Shown here in pieces: positions 8,376 through 15,715 of a stretch of 64,000 nt of DNA. The stretch comes from Firmicutes bacterium UBA3553 (GTDB lineage: Bacteria; Bacillota; Clostridia; Tissierellales; Sedimentibacteraceae): contig DFOA01000058.1 in NCBI GenBank assembly GCA_002381185.1, positions 1-64,000 of the forward strand, read 5' to 3'. Each line of letters begins with the position of its first letter. The stretch's first letter is position 1. The notes under the pieces are model-generated. The model did not search any database and was not told the origin of the DNA. It was given only the letters and a program-made list of their open reading frames with translations. Both the position numbers and the translations under genes were made by a program.

Positions 8376-8858
8376 TTATACCTCCTCTAACTTTAATCCT
8401 GCATCTTCAAGTTCCTTAATAATTATTTTTTTCATTTTCATCATTGCTTGCATTTGAGCATCCGTCTTAATTAACTCTACCATGTTATAAGGCACTATCT
8501 GCCAGGAAAGACCAAACCTGTCCTTAACCCACCCGCATTGCTCTGCCTCTTTGACATGTGACAACTTATCCCAGAAGTAGTCAATTTCCTTTTGATCTTC
8601 ACATTCTATCGTCATTGATATCGCCTCATTGAAATGGAAGTACGGGCCACCATCCAATGCAAGATACATTTGCCCGTTCAGCGTAAATTCAGCAGTGATT
8701 ATTTTACCGGACATACCTCTAAAATGCTCATCAAGGTTTTCATCAGGATACCTTACAATATTTTGTATTTCAGAATTCGGAAATACATTTACATAATAAT
8801 TAATTGCTTCTTCACAATTATTATCACCAAACCATAGCGATGGTACTATTTTTTTCAT
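8376..8858 (-). CDS. VOC family protein, PhnB-like
   Basis: 160 residues from the chosen ATG, which has a strong GGGAGG six bases upstream; a longer reading frame from 8915 lacks a site. The opening IVPSLWFGDNNCEEAINYYV and the closing CGWVKDRFGLSWQIVPY are diagnostic of the PhnB-like '3-demethylubiquinone-9 3-methyltransferase' VOC subfamily, whose members are not in fact methyltransferases. It is the first gene of the VOC, VOC, DUF4256 operon. Confidence 0.85.
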   Translation of the reverse strand: MKKIVPSLWFGDNNCEEAINYYVNVFPNSEIQNIVRYPDENLDEHFRGMSGKIITAEFTLNGQMYLALDGGPYFHFNEAISMTIECEDQKEIDYFWDKLSHVKEAEQCGWVKDRFGLSWQIVPYNMVELIKTDAQMQAMMKMKKIIIKELEDAGLKLEEV

Positions 8859-9054
8859 TTTTCCTCCCTTTTTAATAAGTTTGTAATTTATTATACCAAA
8901 ATATTTACAATTCAAACAAATTTAGAAATAGTTATTTTGTTAGTAATTGCTATCAATTATGCAAAATTGGATATATCTTTCGATAGGAACTCCGCCCTAC
9001 AACACAATTGCTGCTGGGTCCCGAAAATCTTGTTGTGTTCATAATAAAAAAGAC

Positions 9055-9086
9055 GTTTCAAATTCTACATTTAAGATATTTGAAAC
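9055..9086 (-). terminator. Rho-independent terminator
   Basis: GTTTCAAAT and ATTTGAAAC form a perfect 9-bp stem, followed on the minus strand by GTCTTTTTTATT. It would end the transcript of the sigma-54 activator gene together with the short coding remnant at 9106-9195. Confidence 0.7.
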
Positions 9087-9105
9087 ATCCTTAATATTTT
9101 ACACT

Positions 9106-9195
9106 TTATTTTTTAATTTCTTCAGCAACTGCTTCTGCTGATAGTTTTCGCGCAGTTAATGCCCGTACATTGTTAGCACCTGTTAATGAATCATT
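9106..9195 (-). pseudogene. Orphan C-terminal coding remnant of an unidentified gene
   Basis: Directly after the stop of the sigma-54 activator, an open frame without a start reads NDSLTGANNVRALTARKL, then SAEAVAEEIKK and a stop. The amphipathic, Ala/Glu/Lys-rich ending preceding a terminator looks like the true C terminus of an enzyme whose body has been deleted. I cannot name the parent gene. It is bounded upstream by an in-frame TAA. Confidence 0.45.
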
Positions 9196-9197
9196 TT

Positions 9198-10595
9198 TTA
9201 TTTATTTGATTTATTTATTTTTCTTATTATTGTTGATTGATTTACTCCTAATTGATTAGCAGTTTTTCGGCTTGATTTCTCTTTTTTATAAACTCTGCCA
9301 ATAAGAAATTTTTCAAACAGTTCCACTGCATCTTTCAATTTCTTACCTTCAATTTCATTAAGATTAAAATATTCATATGATTCAGCATTCAGTACAGGTG
9401 AGGAGGTTATGAATTCATCTAAGGCAAAAGGTGTATCTTCTATTTCTAAAACAGAATTTGAGCTCATCAATATTATTCTTTCAACAAAATTTTTCAATTC
9501 TCTAATATTTCCCGGCCATTCATATTCTATTAATTTGTCGTACACCTTCGCAGAAAACTTCTTTTCCCTCCCATATTTATTGCAATAATATTCAATAAAA
9601 TAATCTGCTAATGGAATTATATCTTCTTTTCTTTCTCTTAGAGGAGGAATATTAATCGGAATTACATTCAATCTGTAGTAAAGATCCTTTCTGAATTTAT
9701 TTTCATCTACAAGATTCTTCAAATTAGAATTAGTTGCTGCTATAAGTTTAAAATCTATATACTTTGGTCTAACAGAACCTACTCTCTTAACCATTTTAGT
9801 TTCTAAAATTCGAAGGAATTTTCCCTGAGTAGCTAACGGCAATGAATTTATCTCATCTAAAAAGAGAGTCCCTCCTTCTGCTATTTCTATAAGCCCTTCT
9901 TTTCCTGTATCCAATGCTCCTGTAAATGACCCCTTTACATAACCAAATAACTCGGCTTCTAAAAGAGTTTCAGGCAAAGATGCGCAATTAATACTAACCA
10001 TCTCTTTTTCTTTTCTAGGACTCATTTCGTGAATATAATTTGCTATAACTTCTTTGCCGGTTCCAGATTCACCCTGTAAAAGTACAGTAGTATCATATGC
10101 TGCAATTTTTTCGGCTTCCATTAATAATTTTTTCATTTGACTGCTTTTAGATATAATATTCCCAGAAGCTTTTTTTACCTTATCTATATCATTATGCTTC
10201 ATAACATAAACTTCATTATCAGTAAGTGTATCCTGATACAACCTATTTATTTTATCTATATCTCTTAAATGCCCCACAATATTTTTTACATTGCCTTTGC
10301 CATCAAAAATTGGTGATTGAGTAACAAGTAGTTTTTTTATTAAATTGTCTTTTTTCGTGATATACTGAATTACTGTTTTACTTTTCTTTTCTTCGAGAAC
10401 TTCTAAATATAAGCACTTATCAATAATACCATCTGTGTATAATTGTTTAGAATTAAAGTTCATAAAATCATTTTTGGTATATCCCGTAATATCTATAATT
10501 GCTTGGTTTGCAAACAGGAAATTCCCTTCACTATCTAAAATATATATTGGGTCTAATAATGAATCTATAATATCTTCATAAATCTTTAGTTCCAT
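9198..10595 (-). CDS. Sigma-54-dependent activator (PAS, AAA+, Fis-type HTH)
   Basis: Enhancer-binding protein of about 465 residues. Numbering from the longest frame (10610), a PAS sensor domain lies at about 10-115 (DSLLDPIYILDSEGNFLFAN). The AAA+ domain has Walker A GESGTGKE at 180-187 and the sigma-54 contact loop GSFTGA at 227-232. A C-terminal Fis-type HTH (TANQLGVNQSTIIRKINKSNK region) follows. The ATG at 10595 is preferred because GAAGGG lies seven bases upstream. It is downstream of the BKACE operon, whose promoter has a -24/-12 element and three palindromes; the simplest reading is that this protein activates that operon when its PAS domain senses the substrate. Confidence 0.92.
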   Translation of the reverse strand: MELKIYEDIIDSLLDPIYILDSEGNFLFANQAIIDITGYTKNDFMNFNSKQLYTDGIIDKCLYLEVLEEKKSKTVIQYITKKDNLIKKLLVTQSPIFDGKGNVKNIVGHLRDIDKINRLYQDTLTDNEVYVMKHNDIDKVKKASGNIISKSSQMKKLLMEAEKIAAYDTTVLLQGESGTGKEVIANYIHEMSPRKEKEMVSINCASLPETLLEAELFGYVKGSFTGALDTGKEGLIEIAEGGTLFLDEINSLPLATQGKFLRILETKMVKRVGSVRPKYIDFKLIAATNSNLKNLVDENKFRKDLYYRLNVIPINIPPLRERKEDIIPLADYFIEYYCNKYGREKKFSAKVYDKLIEYEWPGNIRELKNFVERIILMSSNSVLEIEDTPFALDEFITSSPVLNAESYEYFNLNEIEGKKLKDAVELFEKFLIGRVYKKEKSSRKTANQLGVNQSTIIRKINKSNK

Positions 10596-10691
10596 ATTGT
10601 ATCCCTTCATATGTTTTTCTATTATTATATATTAATGATACTAATTTTTAAACAACAAATACAGACTATAGATATTAAATAAAACTTTTTA

Positions 10692-10741
10692 TGGTGTATT
10701 TCAGGTCCCCGCCCACTTATCGGTGCACAGCCTAAAACACC
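10692..10741 (-). terminator. Possible terminator between GntP permease and activator genes
   Basis: An imperfect stem pairs GGTGT..AGG with CCT..ACACC around a GC-rich loop and is followed on the minus strand by ATAAAAAGTTTTATTT. It may end the BKACE operon, in which case the activator has its own promoter in 10596-10690. The pairing is not strong. Confidence 0.3.
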
Positions 10742-10749
10742 CATATACG

Positions 10750-12063
10750 TTACAGTATAATCGCTGTAATTAAGGCCGCAAATAATGCTATCAAGCCTCC
10801 AAGTAATACAGTTACGAAAATATGACGATAAGCTTGTTTGTGATTCAGGCCGGTAAGTGCCAACAATGCAAGTACCGCACCGCTATGCGGCATAGCGCTT
10901 AAAGGTCCTGAAGCCATTGAAGCTATACGATGTATTAGTTCAGGATCAACCCCTTGGGCTAAATACGTTTTTGAGAAAGCCCCCATAACGATACCCAGGC
11001 TTCCCGATGATGAACCTGTAACAGCGGACATAAGACCTGAACTTACCGATAAACTAATTAATGGACTTCCCGGGATACTTAGAATCAACTTAGATATTAT
11101 CTGGAATCCCGGAGCTGCTGCTATAACAATCCCAAAGCCGACTGCTGCGGCTGTTAAAAATGTTGGTGATACCGCACCTGAGGCTCCTGCATTGAGGGTA
11201 GCAGTGTGTTTTGAAATATACTTATTAAAAACTGCAGCAGCAATTATAATAGAGATTAACAGTGCTATAAGTATTATATTTGGTATCTTCATCGCACTGC
11301 CAAAAATAATTACAGTGATTAATACTAATAAAGGAAGTACACTTATTCCTACTGAAGGCAGATTATCAGTTTTGACATTTTGAGCATCTGCCTCTGAAAC
11401 TATATAATGTTCATCAGCTTTCTTGGATTTTTTTAATTCGATATTCATATACCATAAAGAAAATACAATTACAACTACTGATCCAATAATGCCGATTAAT
11501 GGAGCCGCCATTAAAGTAGTTCCTAAAGACGTGGTCGGAATGGCATTTTGAATTGAAGGTGTTCCAGGAGCCATGGTCATTGTGAATGTAGCCATGCCAG
11601 CAGTAAGTGGAATCATAATCAGATGCCAGGGAATGTCGAGCTCGCGAAAAAGCGGTCTTGACAATGGAATTATAGCGAACATTGCTACATATAGGCTAAC
11701 ACCGCCATAGGTCAGCAGGCTTGAGATAATAAGAATAGCAACCAACACTTTATACGGTTCGTCTGTGCCTGTTAGCTTCAGCGTTCCGTTTGCAATCGAA
11801 CGTGCAGCACCGCTTTCTTCCATATATTTGGCTAAAATAGATCCTAATAAAAATATCAGAAAATAATTTTTAATGAATGACCCCACACCCTCCATATAGG
11901 AACTCGGCCCCGTGATTAATGCCGAAAATACATCCATTTGATTCGTAAGAATAACCAATAGCGCACATATTGGGCCTATAATCAAAATGCTGTACCCGCG
12001 AAGAGCCAAGAAAATTATTAATACCAACGCACCTAAAATGCCCGCAAGAAATATTAAATTCAT
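10750..12063 (-). CDS. GntP family permease
   Basis: 437 residues with about twelve hydrophobic spans and the GntP/gluconate:H+ symporter pattern (LALRGYSILIIGPICALLVI at the N terminus; GSSSGSLGIVMGAF and MPHSGAVLALLALTGLNHKQ near the C terminus). Members take up gluconate, 3-hydroxybutyrate-like or other hydroxy acids. Here it closes the BKACE operon, so its cargo is presumably the hydroxy or keto acid that the enzymes break down. GGAGG precedes the ATG. Confidence 0.88.
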   Translation of the reverse strand: MNLIFLAGILGALVLIIFLALRGYSILIIGPICALLVILTNQMDVFSALITGPSSYMEGVGSFIKNYFLIFLLGSILAKYMEESGAARSIANGTLKLTGTDEPYKVLVAILIISSLLTYGGVSLYVAMFAIIPLSRPLFRELDIPWHLIMIPLTAGMATFTMTMAPGTPSIQNAIPTTSLGTTLMAAPLIGIIGSVVVIVFSLWYMNIELKKSKKADEHYIVSEADAQNVKTDNLPSVGISVLPLLVLITVIIFGSAMKIPNIILIALLISIIIAAAVFNKYISKHTATLNAGASGAVSPTFLTAAAVGFGIVIAAAPGFQIISKLILSIPGSPLISLSVSSGLMSAVTGSSSGSLGIVMGAFSKTYLAQGVDPELIHRIASMASGPLSAMPHSGAVLALLALTGLNHKQAYRHIFVTVLLGGLIALFAALITAIIL

Positions 12064-12106
12064 TTATAAAAAACCTCCAAATTTAATTTTTAAATGTTTT
12101 TATGTT

Positions 12107-13447
12107 TTAAACTATTTTATTGGACCTAACCCAAATTTTCATTTTCTCGGCTTCTTTAATTAAATCTTCCCTAACAGCAGGATCTGCCAGACTTATTAAC
12201 AATTCAGCCCTCTGCCAAGTTGATTTAGCTTTGAGATCTGCAGACCCATGCTCCGTTACAACATAATTGCAAATAGATCGAGGCACCGTTACAATGCTGC
12301 CACTTTTTAAACTAGGTACGATTTTAGATTTTAGATTTCCACTTTCATCTTTCAGATGTGATGCCATACAAATTATACCTTTTCCGCCTTTAGATCTAAA
12401 TGCGGCATAGATATAATCAAGTTGCCCACCTGTACCAGAAATTTGGCGTACTCCATAAGATTCTGAAGAAACTTGTCCATATAAATCAACTTCGATAGCA
12501 TTATTAATGGCTATTAGATTGTCATGCTTTGATGCAATAAATGGATCATTAACATAATCTACCTGATAGCTTGCACAAGCAGGATTCATATTTACAAAAT
12601 CGTATAGCTTTTTTGTTCCCATTGCAAATGTATATGCAATTTTTCCTTTGTCAAAGTTTTTATATTTTCCAGTCATAACACCGGATTCATACATATCGAC
12701 ATAGGCATCTACAAGCATTTCAGTGTGACCTCCAAGGTCTTTAAGATCAGACTTGGCAATTAATTTTCCAACTTCATTAGGCATGGCACCAATGCCTAAT
12801 TGTATAACCGATCTATCTCCAATTAATTTAAGAACATTCTCGGCTGCCTTTATGTCAATTTCGTTAGGTATTGGACTTTTTACTTCAATCATCGGTTCAT
12901 TATTTGTTTCGATTATAAAATCTATATCAGAGATATGAACTGATTCATCGTTTCCTCCAAGACAAACAGGAACATTAGAATTAACCTCTACAATAACCTT
13001 CTTTGCTTTCTTAATAACACTGGCATGGATAGAGTTAGATATACTAAAATTAAAATATCCATGCTGGTCCATTGGAGCTACTTTAAGGGAAAAAACATCT
13101 GGTTCTAAATAACGTTCATATAACTTTGGGCATTCATGATATGTGAGGGGTATATAATAGCTCAAATTTTTATCATGTAGATTACGGCTCCCTCCACTAA
13201 AATGCCAGTCATTGAAAATAAAGTGTTCTTTATCAGGGTCACATTTTACTATTTCAGGAATCCCAGGGTAACATACTGCTACAACATTGACATTATTTAA
13301 TTCTTCTTTTCTTTCAGCAAGGTATTTATCAAAATAAGCCGGAGCCATCATAAAATTTCCATAATGTATCCAATCCCCAGATTTTACAATCTTAACTGCC
13401 TCTTGAGGAGAAATTAGTTTTCTTTGATATTCTTGATTATAATTCAT
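12107..13447 (-). CDS. CoA-transferase of the acetyl-CoA hydrolase / 4-hydroxybutyrate CoA-transferase family
   Basis: 446 residues from the chosen ATG; GAGAGG lies ten bases upstream, whereas the longer frame begins at a TTG with no site. Conserved elements are VIQLGIGAMPNEVG, the catalytic-glutamate region SSESYGVRQISGTGGQLDY, and the closing VTEHGSADLKAKS..QRAELLI. These enzymes move CoA between an acyl-CoA and acetate, butyrate or acetoacetate through a glutamyl-CoA thioester. In this operon it would recover the acyl-CoA made by the BKACE enzyme or activate acetoacetate. The exact acyl group is not deducible. Confidence 0.88.
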   Translation of the reverse strand: MNYNQEYQRKLISPQEAVKIVKSGDWIHYGNFMMAPAYFDKYLAERKEELNNVNVVAVCYPGIPEIVKCDPDKEHFIFNDWHFSGGSRNLHDKNLSYYIPLTYHECPKLYERYLEPDVFSLKVAPMDQHGYFNFSISNSIHASVIKKAKKVIVEVNSNVPVCLGGNDESVHISDIDFIIETNNEPMIEVKSPIPNEIDIKAAENVLKLIGDRSVIQLGIGAMPNEVGKLIAKSDLKDLGGHTEMLVDAYVDMYESGVMTGKYKNFDKGKIAYTFAMGTKKLYDFVNMNPACASYQVDYVNDPFIASKHDNLIAINNAIEVDLYGQVSSESYGVRQISGTGGQLDYIYAAFRSKGGKGIICMASHLKDESGNLKSKIVPSLKSGSIVTVPRSICNYVVTEHGSADLKAKSTWQRAELLISLADPAVREDLIKEAEKMKIWVRSNKIV

Positions 13448-13474
13448 TAATTCACAACCTCTCAATATGAAAAT

Positions 13475-14494
13475 CTACTTTACTTCCGGAAATACAAATG
13501 ACTCTAATGGGCATGCTTCTATTGGTATCTCACGATTCTCTTTATTTTTTATCATCGCTACAACCTGATCATTAACTGGTGTTGCAACACCGTATTTTCT
13601 TCCGAGGCTGCATACTACACCATTAATTGCATCAATTTCAGTCTTTGTTTGTCCATTTCTTAAATCTTGAAGCATGCTTGCTATCAATTTTCTATGCGGC
13701 CCGTACAAAGCTTTAAACTTTTCAGCTATATTTTCAAAATCTTCTTTTTTAGCAAATTTAAATTGATATAAGTCAAACGCTCCAAAATACTCAACCTTTA
13801 TACCTGCAGCATCTGCTACCTGCATACATTCGTTACCTATATGGATAATACATTTCATAGAAATTGGATTGTCAATTACATCTCCGAATGTTCCATTCAT
13901 CACAGTTGACATTCCACTTCCTGTTGAATTAATAAATATCTTTGCCCATCTGATTCCCATTAAATTTTCTTCTATGGTTACCGGACACATTAATTCAAGA
14001 ATTGATTTTACGGTATTTAATCTTTCAGTAACTCCACCTTTATATTCTCCTAAGTCAAAATGCAAGGCTTTTTCCTCTGTAGTTAATTCCGATATTCCCG
14101 GGCCCTTGAAAGTAGCTCCCCAGCCTACTGGAGCGCCTATTACTCTGTCTTCACCAATAACCTCAGCAATAGCCGGTTCGGGAACTCCATTTTGGAATGT
14201 AACAACTACTCCATCAGGGGCTAAATGTTCTTTAACCTGTTGTAATGCTATATCATTAAAAGTTTGTTTTACTAAATAAAATATAATGTCATATAATCCT
14301 TCCATTTTATCCGGAGTTATTGCTTTTACCGGAACAGTAAAATTGCGAGTGCCTATTACTGTAGCACCTTTTTCATTTAAAGCATCTACATGTTCCTTAT
14401 ATGAATCTATTAATACAATATCTTGACCGCTCCTGGCTATATGTGCTCCTAAAATTGTGCCTAAAGAACCGGCTCCCATTAATGCTAATCTCAT
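13475..14494 (-). CDS. 2-dehydropantoate 2-reductase-like (PanE/ApbA family) dehydrogenase
   Basis: 339 residues. The N-terminal Rossmann motif GAGSLGTILGAHIA binds NAD(P), the middle has FQNGVPEPAIAEVIGEDRVIG, and the helical C-terminal domain contains RWAKIFINSTGS and KTEIDAINGVVCSLGRKYG, both typical of ketopantoate reductases. Length and motifs are normal. Its place between a BKACE gene and a CoA-transferase gene argues against a pantothenate role; it more likely interconverts a hydroxy acid and the keto acid cleaved by the BKACE enzyme. That role is inference. Confidence 0.85.
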   Translation of the reverse strand: MRLALMGAGSLGTILGAHIARSGQDIVLIDSYKEHVDALNEKGATVIGTRNFTVPVKAITPDKMEGLYDIIFYLVKQTFNDIALQQVKEHLAPDGVVVTFQNGVPEPAIAEVIGEDRVIGAPVGWGATFKGPGISELTTEEKALHFDLGEYKGGVTERLNTVKSILELMCPVTIEENLMGIRWAKIFINSTGSGMSTVMNGTFGDVIDNPISMKCIIHIGNECMQVADAAGIKVEYFGAFDLYQFKFAKKEDFENIAEKFKALYGPHRKLIASMLQDLRNGQTKTEIDAINGVVCSLGRKYGVATPVNDQVVAMIKNKENREIPIEACPLESFVFPEVK

Positions 14495-14534
14495 GATTAT
14501 CTCCCTCTGAATATTTATTATATTATTAAAAACA

Positions 14535-15446
14535 TTATTTTTTTAAATCTAAAATTTCTCTGGCTTCTTCAGGTGTTGCTATATCAAAGTCGAATTCTTT
14601 CATTATTCTTGCCATCTTTTCAACTAACTGTGCATTGTTTTCCGCTATCTTACCTTTTCCTAACCATAAGTTATCTTCCATACCAACTCTCACATGTCCG
14701 CCTAACAATAAGTTTTGCATACAAATTGGGTATTCTTGTTTTCCTGCACCAAATGCTGACCATTCATACCCGCCAACACCGAAAACTCTATCAGCAGTAT
14801 CTTTCATTGTTATTAAATCATATGGTGAAGCTCCTAATGCTCCATTTATCCCCAAAACAAACTGTAAATATGGTTTACCTTTAATAAGACCTGCATCCTT
14901 CATAAATTTTACATTATAAATATGTCCGGCATCATAGCATTCAAGTTCTGGTTTTGTATCATTTTCATTAAATATATTCAGCATTTTTTCCATATCAGCA
15001 AATGTATTGCTAAAAATGAACCCTTTTGTATTTTCTAGGTATGGTTTTTCCCAGTCATTTTTCCATTCTTTAATTTTTGCTGCTGCTGGAAACAAACCCC
15101 AGTTGATTGAGCCTGCATTCATAGAAGCTAATTCCGGCTTGAATCTTGGAACTACAGAACTTCTTTGTTCAACTGTCATTCCCGCTCCACCGCCTGTAGT
15201 TATACAAATGATAACATCCTTATTTACTTGTCTGATTTTGTCAATAATTTCTTGATAAATCTCTAAGTCAGATGACGGTTGTCCATTTACTGGATTTCTA
15301 GCATGAATATGAACGGAAGCAGCACCTGCATTAGCTGCATCTATAGCATTTTGTGCTATTTCCTCCACTTTGATTGGTAAAAATCGTGACATTGATGGCG
15401 TATGGATAGAGCCAGTAATTGCACAGTTAATAATTCTTTTATTCAT
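14535..15446 (-). CDS. Beta-keto acid cleavage enzyme (BKACE, DUF849)
   Basis: 303 residues, full family length. The zinc-site motif SVHIHARNPVNGQPS, CITTGGGAGMTVEQR, and the C-terminal GGHVRVGMEDNLWLGKG are diagnostic of the 3-keto-5-aminohexanoate cleavage (Kce) superfamily. The general reaction is beta-keto acid plus acetyl-CoA giving acetoacetate plus an acyl-CoA. Lysine-fermentation partner genes (kamA, kamDE, kdd, kal) are absent, so the substrate is probably not 3-keto-5-aminohexanoate. It is the first gene of a four-gene operon and lies about 35 bp downstream of the predicted start site of a sigma-54 promoter. Confidence 0.9.
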   Translation of the reverse strand: MNKRIINCAITGSIHTPSMSRFLPIKVEEIAQNAIDAANAGAASVHIHARNPVNGQPSSDLEIYQEIIDKIRQVNKDVIICITTGGGAGMTVEQRSSVVPRFKPELASMNAGSINWGLFPAAAKIKEWKNDWEKPYLENTKGFIFSNTFADMEKMLNIFNENDTKPELECYDAGHIYNVKFMKDAGLIKGKPYLQFVLGINGALGASPYDLITMKDTADRVFGVGGYEWSAFGAGKQEYPICMQNLLLGGHVRVGMEDNLWLGKGKIAENNAQLVEKMARIMKEFDFDIATPEEAREILDLKK

Positions 15447-15491
15447 TTTTAAACCTCCATATTTGTATTATTTTTTTCACATAATACGTAC

Positions 15492-15507
15492 AGCAAAATC
15501 CATGCCA
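15492..15507 (-). promoter_or_regulatory. Sigma-54 (-24/-12) promoter of the BKACE operon
   Basis: On the minus strand the sequence reads TGGCATGGATTTTGCT. It matches the consensus TGGCAC-N5-TTGCA at all invariant positions, with GG and GC separated by exactly ten bases. Transcription would begin near 15481, about 35 bases before the BKACE ATG. The neighbouring gene at 9198 encodes a sigma-54 activator. Confidence 0.85.
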
Positions 15508-15584
15508 CTGACATATTAATACTTAAAATTTTTATTAGTGTTGAATTTTCAAGATTTTTATTTATGTCAATATAAAATATAAAA

Positions 15585-15650
15585 GATGCTAATTTGCATC
15601 AGATGTAAATTAGCATCTTTTATTAGAGTCAAGAGATGCAACTTTGCATT
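15585..15650 (-). promoter_or_regulatory. Three palindromic activator sites (GATGC-N6-GCATC)
   Basis: Three 16-bp inverted repeats occur at 15585-15600 (GATGCTAATTTGCATC), 15602-15617 (GATGTAAATTAGCATC) and 15635-15650 (GATGCAACTTTGCATT). Centre spacings are 17 and 33 bp. They lie about 80-145 bp upstream of the -24/-12 promoter, the usual place for enhancer sites bound by sigma-54 activators. The first two together also form a long perfect stem that could act as a hairpin. Confidence 0.75.
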
Positions 15651-15656
15651 CAAAAT

Positions 15657-15689
15657 AAAAATCCCGAATTTCAAAAAATCGGGATTTTT
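15657..15689 (-). terminator. Rho-independent terminator of oleate hydratase gene
   Basis: AAAAATCCCGA pairs perfectly with TCGGGATTTTT. It lies 27 bases downstream of the oleate hydratase stop and should insulate that gene from the BKACE control region. Confidence 0.8.
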
Positions 15690-15715
15690 ATTTAATTATC
15701 TAGCTTTAAATTTCA

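Noticed and set aside
13869..14279. 136-residue open frame on the plus strand
   Set aside because: Antisense shadow of the ketopantoate-reductase-like gene, low-complexity Ser/Pro/Thr composition.
14535..15446. Assigning the BKACE gene as kce of lysine fermentation
   Set aside because: None of the partner genes of that route are in the window and the operon contains a different dehydrogenase and a permease.
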